DNA from: SHYR01 sp034406555
GTDB lineage: Bacteria; Chloroflexota; Dehalococcoidia; UBA2979
Reading direction: 5' to 3'
DNA length: 64,000 bases
Assembly (NCBI GenBank): GCA_034406555.1
Contig: DASCRM010000077.1
Span: 1 to 64,000, forward strand
Position 1 is the stretch's first letter. Each line of letters begins with the position of its first letter. Shown here piece by piece: positions 22,314-31,293 of this stretch. The notes beneath the pieces were generated by a model, which was not told the DNA's origin, made no database searches, and was given only the letters and a program-made list of their open reading frames with translations. The position numbers were made by a program, and so were the translations under genes.

Positions 22314-22319
22314 TAGGTT
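22314..22319 (+). promoter_or_regulatory. Putative -10 box TAGGTT
   Basis: TAGGTT lies 23 bp before the hydratase ATG, itself preceded by GGAAGCGGGCAGC. It is a weak hexamer supported mainly by position in the divergent gap. Confidence 0.3.
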
Positions 22320-22342
22320 AGGCGCGCGCGGAAGCGGGCAGC

Positions 22343-23185
22343 ATGACCAGTCAGACAGTCGAACGGTACGAGGGCACGTGGCGGCGGCTCGCCAACATCT
22401 CTGCCAGTCGCAAGGGCTCGATCCACGACGACGATGCGGCCCGAGGGATGGGATTCCGGGGCGGCTTCGTACCTGGCAGCACCGTGGGGCAGGCCGCGAT
22501 GCCGGCGATCATCGCCCGCCTTGGTCCGCAGTGGATGGAGGGCGGGTGGTACAGCTTCAAGTTCGTGCGCCCGGTCTACGTCGACGAGGAGGTGCGCGAG
22601 GTCGGTGCGGAACTGCTCGCCGACGGCACACTGCCGCTGCAGGTCGAAGCTCGCGACGGTCGCCTTTGCTGCGACGGCGCGGCGGGCCTCGGCACGACTG
22701 TGCCGTGGGATGTCTCCGAGGACGGCACGCACGGAGCGGACGAGGTCTTTCCCGCGATGACGATCGGCGATGCGTTCGCCCCCGGGGAGCTACACGTCGT
22801 CGCGGAGGAGGTCGCGGCGATGATCGCCGCCGCCGGCGACCCGACGCCGTGGTACGAGAGCGAGTCGCCATGGGGCGACCCAATCATTCCGCCGGAGCGG
22901 CTGATGAACGCCGCCTTGAACCACATCCGCGGCGAGATTCTCACCGACGACAGGGTGCGCAATCCGGGGATGTGGGCGGAACACTCGATCACGATGGCGC
23001 AGCCCGTCTTCGCCGGTCGCACCTACACGCTCACCGAGCACCTGGCGGACAAGGGCCGCTCCGGGCGCACCGCCTACGTCGACTACCAGTTCGAGATCGT
23101 GGACGAAGCAGGGGCGCCGTGCGCGACGGGCCGTCACAAGATCAAGTGGATCCTGCAGTCCGAGCAGCCGGGCGATAAGGACTAA
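22343..23185 (+). CDS. Hotdog-fold MaoC-like acyl-CoA hydratase/dehydratase
   Basis: The 280-residue protein has the length and pattern of double-hotdog MaoC-like dehydratases. FRGGFVPGSTVGQAA resembles the substrate-pocket loop near the N-terminus. PVYVDEEVREVGAEL and PVFAGRTYTLTEHL are the paired hotdog strands, and ARGGR-like ends are absent. It would hydrate an enoyl-CoA or dehydrate a hydroxyacyl-CoA. The catalytic Asp/His pair could not be assigned by eye. It heads a rightward operon with a CoA-transferase pair and a crotonase. A similar protein at 29254-30090 heads a parallel leftward operon. Confidence 0.72.
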   Translation: MTSQTVERYEGTWRRLANISASRKGSIHDDDAARGMGFRGGFVPGSTVGQAAMPAIIARLGPQWMEGGWYSFKFVRPVYVDEEVREVGAELLADGTLPLQVEARDGRLCCDGAAGLGTTVPWDVSEDGTHGADEVFPAMTIGDAFAPGELHVVAEEVAAMIAAAGDPTPWYESESPWGDPIIPPERLMNAALNHIRGEILTDDRVRNPGMWAEHSITMAQPVFAGRTYTLTEHLADKGRSGRTAYVDYQFEIVDEAGAPCATGRHKIKWILQSEQPGDKD

Positions 23186-23233
23186 GCGGAGTCGACGCCC
23201 GGGGCTGAGCCGAGGGACATCGAGAGGACCGAG

Positions 23234-24517
23234 GTGCGCAGTTATCGCCCGCTGACGGGTGTCCGCGTCCTCACCTTCGAGGCGGCCGTCACACTACCCT
23301 CCGCGACGCGCGTGATGGCCGACCTGGGCGCGGATGTGGTGCAGGTGCGCCGCCCCGGTCGCGCCGTCGACAACTTCATCGCCACCTACGATGGCACGCT
23401 GATCAACAAGCAGTCGATCTTGATCGACCTGCGGATGGAGGAGGGTCGGACGCTCGCGCTGCGGCTTGCCGCGCAGGCCGATGTCGTCTGCAACAACTTC
23501 ACACCCCGAGTGATGCGCGGCTTCGGGCTGGACTACGGTCGGCTACGCGCCGTGCGCGAGGATCAGATCGTGATGCAGCTCTCCGGCTACGGCGCGCCCG
23601 GGCCGTGGGCCGACTACCCCGCCTACGGGCCGAGCGTCGAGGCGGCGGGGGGTCTCAATTCGTTGATCGGCAACGAGGGTGAAGTGCCCGTGCGCATCGG
23701 CGGCGGCGTCTTCGCGGATCAGCTCGCCGGGCGCTACGCGACCGTCGCCTTACTCGCCGCCCTTGTCCATCGCCAGCAGACCGGCGAGGGTCAGTACATC
23801 GACCTCTCGATGTATGAGGGCATCGTGCACGTCCACGGGCAAGACGTGATGGCAGCCAGCGCCGCTGGGCCCGACCCCGCGCGACGCGGCAATCGCGACC
23901 CGGCGATCGCGCCGCAGGGCATCTACGCGGCGGCCGGCGCAGACGAGTGGGTCGCAATCTCTGTCGAGACCGACGAGCAGTGGCGCGCCCTCGCCGAGTG
24001 CATCGGGTTCGACGATGCGTCGCTCGACCGCGTCGAAGCGCGGCGCGAACGCCACGACGAGATCGATGAGGCGATCGCGGCGTGGGCGCGCCAGCGGTCG
24101 AAGCACGACGCGGCGGAGCTTCTCCAGTCGTGCGGCGTGATCGCCGGGCCGGTGCAGGCCCCGCGTGACCTCGCTGTCGACGCCGGCTACATCGAACGCG
24201 GCCACTTCCGCCCGATCCGGCACCGCGAGCCGATCGCGGCGGCAACGTGGCATCCGCACCTCAGCCAGCTGCCGAAGATCAACGGCGCACGTCGCGCCCC
24301 GCTCACGGAGGCCCACGCGGACGGCGCGGATAACGCGGCCGTCCTCAAAAGCTGGCTCGGTCTCGATGCCGCCGAGGTTCGTCAGTTACACGAGAGTGGC
24401 GTCACGCCGACCGGAATTCCGCTCGTCACCTCCGCGTCGGATGTGCCGCGCCGGGGCCCCTCCGACGCGGACCACGCCGCGCGCGTTGGACGGGCCCACG
24501 GACAGGACGCGCCCTAG
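23234..24517 (+). CDS. CaiB/BaiF CoA-transferase, Asp-containing partner of a coupled pair
   Basis: The 427-residue product opens LTGVRVLTFEAAVTLPSA. It has the aligned catalytic Asp in FADQLAGR and the GEGQYIDLSMYEG helix. The GTG start follows GAGAGGACCGAG. A polar tail of about 25 residues extends the C-terminus. Its TAG overlaps the GTG of the next gene by one base (TAGTG). That neighbour lacks the Asp, so the pair fits the catalytic/structural scheme. It follows the hydratase by 48 nt. Confidence 0.87.
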   Translation: MRSYRPLTGVRVLTFEAAVTLPSATRVMADLGADVVQVRRPGRAVDNFIATYDGTLINKQSILIDLRMEEGRTLALRLAAQADVVCNNFTPRVMRGFGLDYGRLRAVREDQIVMQLSGYGAPGPWADYPAYGPSVEAAGGLNSLIGNEGEVPVRIGGGVFADQLAGRYATVALLAALVHRQQTGEGQYIDLSMYEGIVHVHGQDVMAASAAGPDPARRGNRDPAIAPQGIYAAAGADEWVAISVETDEQWRALAECIGFDDASLDRVEARRERHDEIDEAIAAWARQRSKHDAAELLQSCGVIAGPVQAPRDLAVDAGYIERGHFRPIRHREPIAAATWHPHLSQLPKINGARRAPLTEAHADGADNAAVLKSWLGLDAAEVRQLHESGVTPTGIPLVTSASDVPRRGPSDADHAARVGRAHGQDAP

Positions 24518-25626
24518 TGCTGCGTGTGATCGAGCTCGCTGGTGGTCTCGCCTCGCAGTTCGCGACCATGGCGCTCGCGGAACTTGGCGCGGACGTGATC
24601 AAGGTCGAACCGCCGGACGGTGACCCCCTGCGCGCACGTCGCGAGGTCGCGCCGGACGACCTCAGCTTCGAGTACCTCAACCGCCGCAAGCGCAGCGTCG
24701 CGCTCGACCTCGAGAGCAGTGAGGGCCGCGCCACGCTGCTCGAACTCGTCGCCGACGCGGATGCGGTGATTGAGGATTTCGACACTGAGACGCTCCGCCG
24801 GCTGCGGCTCTCGTACCGCACAATGCGGCGCGCGCAGCCGGGCGTCGTACTCACCTCGATCAGCGGCTTCGGGCGCAGCGGGGCTCGCTCCGACTGGCGG
24901 GCGAACGACTTCGTCCTGCAGGCGATGGGCGGCGTCGTCGACGGCACCGGCTGGGGGGACCAGCCTCCGCAGCGGCTCCCCGGCAGCCCGGCCAGCTTCT
25001 CCGCCGGGTTGCAAGCTGCCGCGCTCACCTCCGGGGCAGTCTATGGAGTGCGCGCCGGCGAGGGTGGCGTACACATCGATGTCTCGATCCAGGAGGCGAT
25101 GTCGACGCACTGGACACGCGAGATCGAGCGCTACATCTACCACGGCCTGGGCGTCTCGCGCGGCAATGTGGAGATGGGCCTGCAGGGCTTCCCCCACACG
25201 GTGATGGCGAACGACGGCTACCTCTACCTGCTGGCCCTGCGCGCGGAGTGGGAGCCGCTGGGTCACTTACTCGGCCTCGACGACTTCATCACGCACGAAT
25301 GGAGCGACCCGCGGACGCGGCTTGAGCGCTGGGACGAGATCGCCCCGCAATTCACCGCGAACATCGCCGCCCGCAGCAAGTACGAGTGGTTCGCCGACGC
25401 CGCCGCGCAGGGCTACACGTTCGCCCCCGTCGACGACATGGCCGAGGTGCAGCAGAGCCCGCAGTTGCTCGCCCGCGACTTCTTCCGCGAAGCAAAGATC
25501 GAGGGCGAGAGCGTGACGACCCCAGGCCTGCCCTTCACCTTCGCTGCCACACCACCGCGCCCCAACGTCGTCCCCGGCGTCGGTGAACACACCGCCGGGG
25601 TGCTGGCGGAGCTGCGCGGCGGCTAA
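24517..25626 (+). CDS. CaiB/BaiF CoA-transferase-like subunit, catalytic Asp not seen
   Basis: This 369-residue protein is slightly short for the family. It starts MLRVIELAGGLASQF, directly at the first beta strand. The aligned active-site segment PASFSAGL has no Asp. The later GGVHIDVSIQEA helix is intact. The GTG start is coupled to the preceding Asp-containing transferase. A non-catalytic subunit role is inferred. A crotonase follows about 80 nt later. Confidence 0.84.
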   Translation: MLRVIELAGGLASQFATMALAELGADVIKVEPPDGDPLRARREVAPDDLSFEYLNRRKRSVALDLESSEGRATLLELVADADAVIEDFDTETLRRLRLSYRTMRRAQPGVVLTSISGFGRSGARSDWRANDFVLQAMGGVVDGTGWGDQPPQRLPGSPASFSAGLQAAALTSGAVYGVRAGEGGVHIDVSIQEAMSTHWTREIERYIYHGLGVSRGNVEMGLQGFPHTVMANDGYLYLLALRAEWEPLGHLLGLDDFITHEWSDPRTRLERWDEIAPQFTANIAARSKYEWFADAAAQGYTFAPVDDMAEVQQSPQLLARDFFREAKIEGESVTTPGLPFTFAATPPRPNVVPGVGEHTAGVLAELRGG

Positions 25627-25671
25627 CCGGTTCGACCAGCGAACCCCACGAACGGCCGCAGCGCAGGCGCG

Positions 25672-25677
25672 CTATGA
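25672..25677 (+). promoter_or_regulatory. Putative -10 box TATGAT for the crotonase gene
   Basis: TATGAT lies 32 bp upstream of the chosen GTG start at 25710. The ATG at 25674 lies inside this hexamer, which argues against its use as the start. Confidence 0.45.
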
Positions 25678-25709
25678 TCGCGCTCGCAGTCAGCGAGGGA
25701 GGCGACCCG

Positions 25710-26627
25710 GTGGGTATCGTCTACGAGAAGCGCAACCAGATCGCTTACATCACGTTCAGCAACCCCGACAAGGCGAACATCCTGGACCGGGCGACTTCGG
25801 ACGAGATCTCCGAGGCGTGGATCGATGTCTGGGAGGATCGCGACATCCGCTGCGCGATCATCACCGGCGAGGGTGACCGCCATTTCTGCGGCGGGCACAA
25901 CCTGGCACCGAACCCCGAAGTCTCGGTGGACGACCGTGCGTTCCTGCGAGCGCAGAAGATGTACTGGCCACTGGCTGGCACCGTCAACGGTGCAAAGACC
26001 GGCCTCGATGGCCGCATGGGCGACCACTACCCGCGCGTCTGGAAGCCGGTGATCGCGGCGGTCAACGGCTGGGCGGCAGGCGCGGGCCTCTACCTGCTGC
26101 TCGCATCGACGGACATTCGCATCGCCTCGGCGGAGAACGCGCGCTTCAAATTCGCACTGCTCACGCAGGGCTGGCTCGGCAACGGGCCGGGCGCGACGTT
26201 GCTCGCGCGCCAGCTCCGCTACGCCGACGCGATGCGCATCCTGCTCACGGACGAGCCCATCGATGCGGAGGAGGCGCTGCGCATCGGACTCGTCAATGAG
26301 GTCGTGCCGCACGTCGACCTGATGGATCGCGCCGAACAGATCGCGGAGCAGATCAAGTCGATGCCCCCGATCGCGGTGCGCATGATGAAGGAGTTCCTGA
26401 TCCGCTTCGGTGACGCGCCGACCGACATGGCGTGGCAGGTCCAGAACTTGATGAACACGCTGCTGATCCAGACGACCGCCGACGGCGCCGAGGGCACGGC
26501 CGCCTTCAACGAGAAGCGTCCACCGAACTTCACCGGCGCAATCCGACGCCCGGGCGAGCCTTTCCCCGAGCCGACCGAGGAGCACTGGCAACGACTGAAC
26601 GAGATCTACCGCTCAGGTGGCTACTAA
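25710..26627 (+). CDS. Enoyl-CoA hydratase/isomerase (crotonase) family protein
   Basis: The 305-residue crotonase-fold protein has VYEKRNQIAYITFSN at the start, the oxyanion-hole segment HFCGGHNLAP, and NGWAAGAGLYLLLASTD. Both classic hydratase glutamates look replaced (GLYLLL and FKFALL), so simple syn-hydration is doubtful and another crotonase reaction is possible. The GTG at 25710 was chosen for its GGGAGG site. An ATG at 25674 would add 12 residues. It closes the operon hydratase, CoA-transferase pair, crotonase. Confidence 0.82.
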   Translation: MGIVYEKRNQIAYITFSNPDKANILDRATSDEISEAWIDVWEDRDIRCAIITGEGDRHFCGGHNLAPNPEVSVDDRAFLRAQKMYWPLAGTVNGAKTGLDGRMGDHYPRVWKPVIAAVNGWAAGAGLYLLLASTDIRIASAENARFKFALLTQGWLGNGPGATLLARQLRYADAMRILLTDEPIDAEEALRIGLVNEVVPHVDLMDRAEQIAEQIKSMPPIAVRMMKEFLIRFGDAPTDMAWQVQNLMNTLLIQTTADGAEGTAAFNEKRPPNFTGAIRRPGEPFPEPTEEHWQRLNEIYRSGGY

Positions 26628-26759
26628 GGCGGCATGGCCGCTCGCAAACGCGGCGAACCCTCCGAGTGAGTGACAGGCTCCGACGGGGCGAAGCACCGAG
26701 TGTGCAAAACGGGCCACGCACTTGCGATCGCCGGCACACAAGGGCGTTACAGTGAAGCT

Positions 26760-26927
26760 ATGGAAAACTCACGTTCGATCGGAATCGGAACTGCCCTCGG
26801 AATTGTCGTGGGGGCGGTGCTGTTCGCGGTGACTGATTATCCCGCCTGAATCGCCTTCGGGACCGTGTTCGGGGCGGCGTTCGGCGCCGGCGCACCCCGA
26901 CTCATGGAGCAGCTCGGCAACGACTAG
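26760..26927 (+). pseudogene. Small glycine-zipper membrane protein with in-frame TGA
   Basis: An ATG opens MENSRSIGIGTALG followed by a Gly/Val-rich hydrophobic stretch. After 29 codons a TGA (26847-26849) interrupts. The same frame then continues with IAFGTVFGAAFGAGAP and ends at TAG 26927. Both halves have the GxxxG spacing of small glycine-zipper membrane proteins, so they read as one 55-codon gene. Trp (TGG) at the interruption would restore it. TACAGT lies 6 nt before the ATG, like other leaderless promoters here. It is either a recent nonsense mutation, a sequencing error or a readthrough site. The gap 26628-26759 shows no other gene. Confidence 0.55.
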
Positions 26928-26951
26928 AGGACAGCGGAGAGCAGCGACCGA

Positions 26952-29249
26952 CTACTCCAGCGCCCCGGCCGCGTGTAGCGTCGCCAGCTCTTCGTCGCCG
27001 AGCCCCAGCACGTCTCGCAGCACCGCGTCAGTGTCCGTGCCGAGTCCCGGTGCGGGCCGCGGCAGCGGAAGCTCGAGGTCCGCGAGTTGCCACGGCAGCC
27101 CCGGCAACGGTCGCTCGACGCCCTCGACGTCCGCGCCGAGGCGGTAGAAGCCCCGCTCTTGCAGGTGCGGGCTCGCGAAGAGGTCCAGCGAGGAGTTCGA
27201 CGGCGCAGCGGGCACGCCCGCGTGCTGTAGCTCCAGCCACGCCTCGTCGGCATCACGTCCCGCGGCCCAACCACCGATCGCCGCATCGACCTCCTCCGCG
27301 CGAGCCTGCCGGGCATCGAACGCCCAAGATGTATCGAGGCCGCCGACCACCGAGCAGAGCGTGTGCCACTGCTCGTCTGTCGTGACGGCAACGGCGAGCC
27401 AGCTGTCGTCGCCGGCGCAGCGGTAGACGCCGTGGGGCGAGAAACGGGGGTCGCCGTTGCCTGCCCGCTCGTGGAGGCGGCCGCTCAACTGGTAGTCGAG
27501 CAGCGGCCCCGGCATCGTCCAGAGCAGCGCCTCCACCATCGAAAAGTCGATGCGCCGTCCTCGCCCGCTGCTGCGCCGCTCGCGAAGGGCCGCGACGGCC
27601 GCCGAGGCCATCAGCATCCCGCACATCGGGTCGAGCCACGCCATGCCGATGGCGGCGGGGCGGCCGGGGTAGCCGTTCATCCCTGCGAAGCCGGTGAAGC
27701 ACTGCAACAACGTTCCGTACGCCACCCGATCGGCCTGCGGGCCAGTGCCTCCCATGCCCGACGCGGAGATGAGCACGAGGTCGGGGCGCAGCCCGAAGAG
27801 CACGTCATCGCCGAGGCCCAGCCGCCCCATCACGCCGGTCGCGAAGTTCTCGACCACGACATCGCTCTGCTCGACCAGCCGTCGCGCGATCGCGACCGCC
27901 TCCGGCGATCGCAGGTTGAGCGAGATGCCCTGCTTGCCCTGCCCGAGCACGGAGTGCAGCTCCGAGGCTCGGCCGGGGTCCGGCCGCCCGCCCGATTCGA
28001 CCTTGATCACCTCCGCGCCCATGGCGGCGAGGTAGCGCGTGCAGGTCGGCCCCGCAATCACCCAGCTGAAGTCGAGCACTCGCACCCCCGCGAGCGGACC
28101 CTCGGCAGCGTTCTCGGGAGTCGGGGTAGCTGTCGACCGATCGCGCCACGCCACGTCCGGCGACGGCGGGTCAGCCTGTTCAGTGATTCCCTCGGCACCG
28201 AAGCCGAAGGGCAAACCCGGTGCGAGTACCTCGGTGCCATCGACGGTGAGCGAGCGGAACGATTGCCGATGCTCGAGCTGCGGCGATTCGAGCAGGTCGG
28301 CGGGGGTGCTGAGCGGGAAGCACGGCACGTGGGCGCCCTGCCCGGCCTCGAAGATCTCGGCTTTGGTGTGCTGACTGCTCCACTGCGACATCAGCGCGTG
28401 CAGCTCGCCCCAGCGCGCCACCTTTACCTCGCGGTCGTCGACCTGGCCTTCTCGCGCCCACTCCGGGTCGCCCATCACGCCGACCCACGCCTTCCACTGG
28501 TGAGCCTCGCGGGGCGAGATCGCGATCTGGCCGTCGCTGGTCGGCAGGATGGTGACGATCGTGCTGCCGAAGCCGGCGCGCTTACGGCTCTCCGGTGTCT
28601 CGTCGTACGCGGGATGGGCGAGGTCGCGGATCGCCATGCAGGCCAGCGCCTCCTGCACGGAGACATCGATCAACTGGCCCTCGCCGGTTCCCTCACTGCC
28701 GTAGAGCGCGTGCATCGCGGCGCAGGTAGCGGTGACGCCCGCGATGAACTGCGACTGCTCGCCCGCCGCACGCACAGGCGGCTCTTTTTCCGGGTCGGCG
28801 ACCGGGCCGATCAGCAGCTTTGCGATACCGCTGCCGTGGAAGCCGATCAGGTCACTGCCCGCGAAGTCGCGATACGGCCCGCTGAGCCCGAACGGCGTGA
28901 CCGCCACGACCACCGCAGCGGGCGCTGCGCGCCGCAGTGCATCGAGGTCGAAACCACCGAGGCCCGCCTCCCCCTCGCCCGAGGCGACCACCACGAGGTC
29001 GGCCTCGCCGGCCAGCCGCGCGATCGTGTCTGCATCGCCCTCGGTGAGTCGTTTGCCCAAGCTGAGCGCCGCGTCGACCGGCGTCGAGAGCGCGTCGGCG
29101 ACGCGCACGACGTCCGCACCGAGGCCCGCGAAGACGTTGCCGCAGACTGCCGCAGCGAGCCCACGACCGAGCTCCAGCACACGCAGCCCGTCGAGCATCT
29201 GCGCTCCACTCTGCGCCTCGGCCTGGGGCCCCGCCGCCTCCGAGGTCAT
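26952..29249 (-). CDS. Tandem-domain CaiB/BaiF class III CoA-transferase
   Basis: The 765-residue protein contains two CaiB/BaiF domains. The first opens LDGLRVLELGRGLAA. The second begins near residue 390 (LAGVRVLDFSWVIAG). The C-terminal domain keeps the aligned Asp (WLDPMCGM). The N-terminal one has Gln/Ser there (EQSQFIAG). The ATG is only 4 nt after the stop of the MaoC-like gene, so they share an operon. This is the fused version of the split transferase pair found beside the other MaoC-like gene. Confidence 0.9.
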   Translation of the reverse strand: MTSEAAGPQAEAQSGAQMLDGLRVLELGRGLAAAVCGNVFAGLGADVVRVADALSTPVDAALSLGKRLTEGDADTIARLAGEADLVVVASGEGEAGLGGFDLDALRRAAPAAVVVAVTPFGLSGPYRDFAGSDLIGFHGSGIAKLLIGPVADPEKEPPVRAAGEQSQFIAGVTATCAAMHALYGSEGTGEGQLIDVSVQEALACMAIRDLAHPAYDETPESRKRAGFGSTIVTILPTSDGQIAISPREAHQWKAWVGVMGDPEWAREGQVDDREVKVARWGELHALMSQWSSQHTKAEIFEAGQGAHVPCFPLSTPADLLESPQLEHRQSFRSLTVDGTEVLAPGLPFGFGAEGITEQADPPSPDVAWRDRSTATPTPENAAEGPLAGVRVLDFSWVIAGPTCTRYLAAMGAEVIKVESGGRPDPGRASELHSVLGQGKQGISLNLRSPEAVAIARRLVEQSDVVVENFATGVMGRLGLGDDVLFGLRPDLVLISASGMGGTGPQADRVAYGTLLQCFTGFAGMNGYPGRPAAIGMAWLDPMCGMLMASAAVAALRERRSSGRGRRIDFSMVEALLWTMPGPLLDYQLSGRLHERAGNGDPRFSPHGVYRCAGDDSWLAVAVTTDEQWHTLCSVVGGLDTSWAFDARQARAEEVDAAIGGWAAGRDADEAWLELQHAGVPAAPSNSSLDLFASPHLQERGFYRLGADVEGVERPLPGLPWQLADLELPLPRPAPGLGTDTDAVLRDVLGLGDEELATLHAAGALE

Positions 29250-29253
29250 CGAG

Positions 29254-30090
29254 CTAGCCCTGTTCGCGCTTCGCGACGTTGAAGATCGTGGTGTGGCGGA
29301 CGCGTGCCAGTCGCGTCCCGTCCTCGCCGGTGATCAGCCCGTCGGCGGCGATGTACTGGTGGCCCTTGCGCTCGAAGACCTCGACGCCGCGCCCGGCGAT
29401 CGTCACCGTCTGCCCAGCGTAAGCGGGTGCGAGGTGCTGGATGTGGCTCTTCGCGTGGATCGATGGCGCGTACTCGAACGTGTGGTGCATGTACGGCGAC
29501 ATGCGGGCGGCGATCCAGCCGGGGTGAATGCGCGGCCGATCGCCGTGGAAGAGCGGATGCTCGTCCGCCACCTGCTCGGTCGCGTAGCTCCGTGCCTGCT
29601 CGGCGCTGATCTCCACCGCCTGCGGGCGCAGGTCCATGCCGACTGGCGCGTTGTCGAGCGTGAGCTGAGGCAGCGAGTCCGGCCTCGGCTCCGGCTCCAG
29701 CCGCTGCGGCGTCAGCATCTCGCCGAGCCACGGCGCATCACCGGGGCCCGCGAGGCCGACGAGGCAGCTCTTCCCATCCTGGTTCGTCATGTCGAGCGCG
29801 AAGCTGCCGTCGGGCTGCTCCGTCAGTCGGACGGTCATCTCGTCGCCGGGGAACGTCGGCCGTCGGAAGCTCACCTCGCACCAGCCGTGGTCGAGCCAGC
29901 CGTCGCCCAGCGCCTCCATGATCGCGGGCGCGGCCCAGCCGTAGACGGTGACGCCACCGACAAGCGCTGCCCGGTAACCGTACTCCGCCCCGCCGGAGGT
30001 TGAATGGATCGGGTTCCCGAGGCGTGGTGCGTCCGGGTCCTCCATGAACGCCGTGATCCGTCGTTCTGCCACTCGAGGTTCGGCCGTCAT
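29254..30090 (-). CDS. Hotdog-fold MaoC-like acyl-CoA hydratase/dehydratase
   Basis: The 278-residue protein is similar in size and plan to the one at 22343. It shows ALVGGVTVYGWAAPAIMEA near the N-terminus, RRPTFPGDEMTVRL, and the C-terminal hotdog strands AYAGQTVTIAGRGVEVFERKG. ATG 30090 follows GGAGGCGAGC. A longer frame adds an implausible Arg-rich extension. It leads a two-gene operon with a fused CoA-transferase and is divergent from a crotonase. It probably hydrates an enoyl-CoA, with substrate unknown. Confidence 0.72.
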   Translation of the reverse strand: MTAEPRVAERRITAFMEDPDAPRLGNPIHSTSGGAEYGYRAALVGGVTVYGWAAPAIMEALGDGWLDHGWCEVSFRRPTFPGDEMTVRLTEQPDGSFALDMTNQDGKSCLVGLAGPGDAPWLGEMLTPQRLEPEPRPDSLPQLTLDNAPVGMDLRPQAVEISAEQARSYATEQVADEHPLFHGDRPRIHPGWIAARMSPYMHHTFEYAPSIHAKSHIQHLAPAYAGQTVTIAGRGVEVFERKGHQYIAADGLITGEDGTRLARVRHTTIFNVAKREQG

Positions 30091-30244
30091 GCTCGCCTCC
30101 GTTTTCGCACCTCGTTGATCTGAGGGCGCGGCACAGCATAGTCGACCCTCGCCGGCGGCCGCGCCGCTCGAACGTCTCGGGCGAAATGTGCCAGACTCGC
30201 GCGGGCGCGCACAGCGAGCGTCGCGCCGCACGAAGGGAAGCACG

Positions 30245-31012
30245 ATGCCGGGGACAGTCCTCTACGAGCGCGAAGGCCACATCGCCACGATCACCTACAA
30301 CCGTCCGGAGGTGCTGAATGCCATCGACGGGGAACTGCGCGAAGACCTCAATGCCGCGTGGGTGCAGTTCCGCGACGACGAAAAGGCGTGGGTCGGGATC
30401 GTCACCGGCTCCGGTCGCGCCTTCTCCGCGGGCGCCGACCTGCGGGGCGGGGGCGCGCCGCCCAGCGGCACCTTCTGGGAAGTCCCGAGCCTCAGCTCGC
30501 TCGAGAGCGGCCTCGAGGTCTGGAAGCCGGTGATCGCGGCGGTCAACGGCTACTGCCTCGGATTCGCCCTCACCCTGGTCGCCGCCTGCGACTTCGTGAT
30601 CGCCAGCGACCAAGCGCAGTTCGGCTTCCCGGAGGTGACGCTGGGCATCCCGACGATCCAGGGCGCGATCCGCATGCCGAAGCGCGTCGGCTGGCAGAAC
30701 GCGATGGAGCTGCTACTGCTCGGCGAGCGCGTCGATGCGGACCGCGCGAAGGAGATGGGGCTGGTCTGGAAGGTCGTCCCCCACGACGAGCTGATGGCCG
30801 AGGCGAAGACGCTGGCGGAACGTCTGCTCAAGCCCGCCCCCCTCGCGATCCGCGCCACCAAGGAGGTCGCCTCGCGCGGCCAGGAGGTCCCCTTCATGGA
30901 GGCGATCCGCTTCGGCGAGACGATGCGGCGCGTCGCCGGAGCCACCGAGGACGCAACGGAGGGCCGCACCGCCCGCGCCGAGGGCCGCGAACCAGACTGG
31001 CAGGCGCGCTAG
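30245..31012 (+). CDS. Enoyl-CoA hydratase/isomerase (crotonase) family protein
   Basis: This 255-residue protein has the usual crotonase length. Motifs are ITYNRPEVLNAI, AFSAGADLRGGG (oxyanion hole), NGYCLGFALTLVAACD and FGFPEVTLGIP. The second catalytic Glu (FPEV) is present, while the position of the first carries Thr (FALTL). That pattern occurs in isomerase-like or altered crotonases. ATG 30245 follows GAAGGGAAGCACG. It is divergent from the MaoC-like gene. Confidence 0.88.
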   Translation: MPGTVLYEREGHIATITYNRPEVLNAIDGELREDLNAAWVQFRDDEKAWVGIVTGSGRAFSAGADLRGGGAPPSGTFWEVPSLSSLESGLEVWKPVIAAVNGYCLGFALTLVAACDFVIASDQAQFGFPEVTLGIPTIQGAIRMPKRVGWQNAMELLLLGERVDADRAKEMGLVWKVVPHDELMAEAKTLAERLLKPAPLAIRATKEVASRGQEVPFMEAIRFGETMRRVAGATEDATEGRTARAEGREPDWQAR

Positions 31013-31124
31013 GGCCCCAAGGGGCTCGTACGGGCTGGATGGGGCGGGGCCGGTCGAAGGGTGACCCCGGCCGTTCGCGCGCCGGAGTCCGGTCCTCGCC
31101 CGCTACCTTCGTGAGAGATGGACC

Positions 31125-31190
31125 CACCCACCCACCCGTACTTTCGGGGGCGGAGCCCCCACGAATCCGAGGGCGGGTGGGCGGGCTTTA
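31125..31190 (+). repeat. G-rich dispersed intergenic repeat, copy B (partial)
   Basis: CCCACCCACCCACCCG faces GGGCGGGTGGGCGGG across a GGGGGCGGAGCCCCC palindrome, so this copy can fold into a large hairpin. The palindrome and G-run match copies A and C, but the tail differs. The rest of 31013-31293 holds a weak GGCCCCAAGGGGCT stem after the crotonase stop and a TAGACT hexamer at 31262. Confidence 0.6.
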
Positions 31191-31293
31191 TTCAAGAGGG
31201 TTCACTGGCCGTCGCTCTGGCGAGTAGCAGAACTGCAGCCCCTCGGAGGGGAACAACGCGCTAGACTGCGCCACGCGAATGAAAGGCACCGCC

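Noticed and set aside
12789..25626. Asp in the GxGQxxD helix as the catalytic CoA-transferase residue
   Set aside because: In formyl-CoA transferase the intermediate-forming Asp169 lies about 25 residues before that helix, so changes in the helix (for example Trp in the 14033 gene) do not show inactivity.
27363..29282. Plus-strand frame of 639 codons
   Set aside because: Antisense to the fused CoA-transferase at 26952. No recognisable domain.
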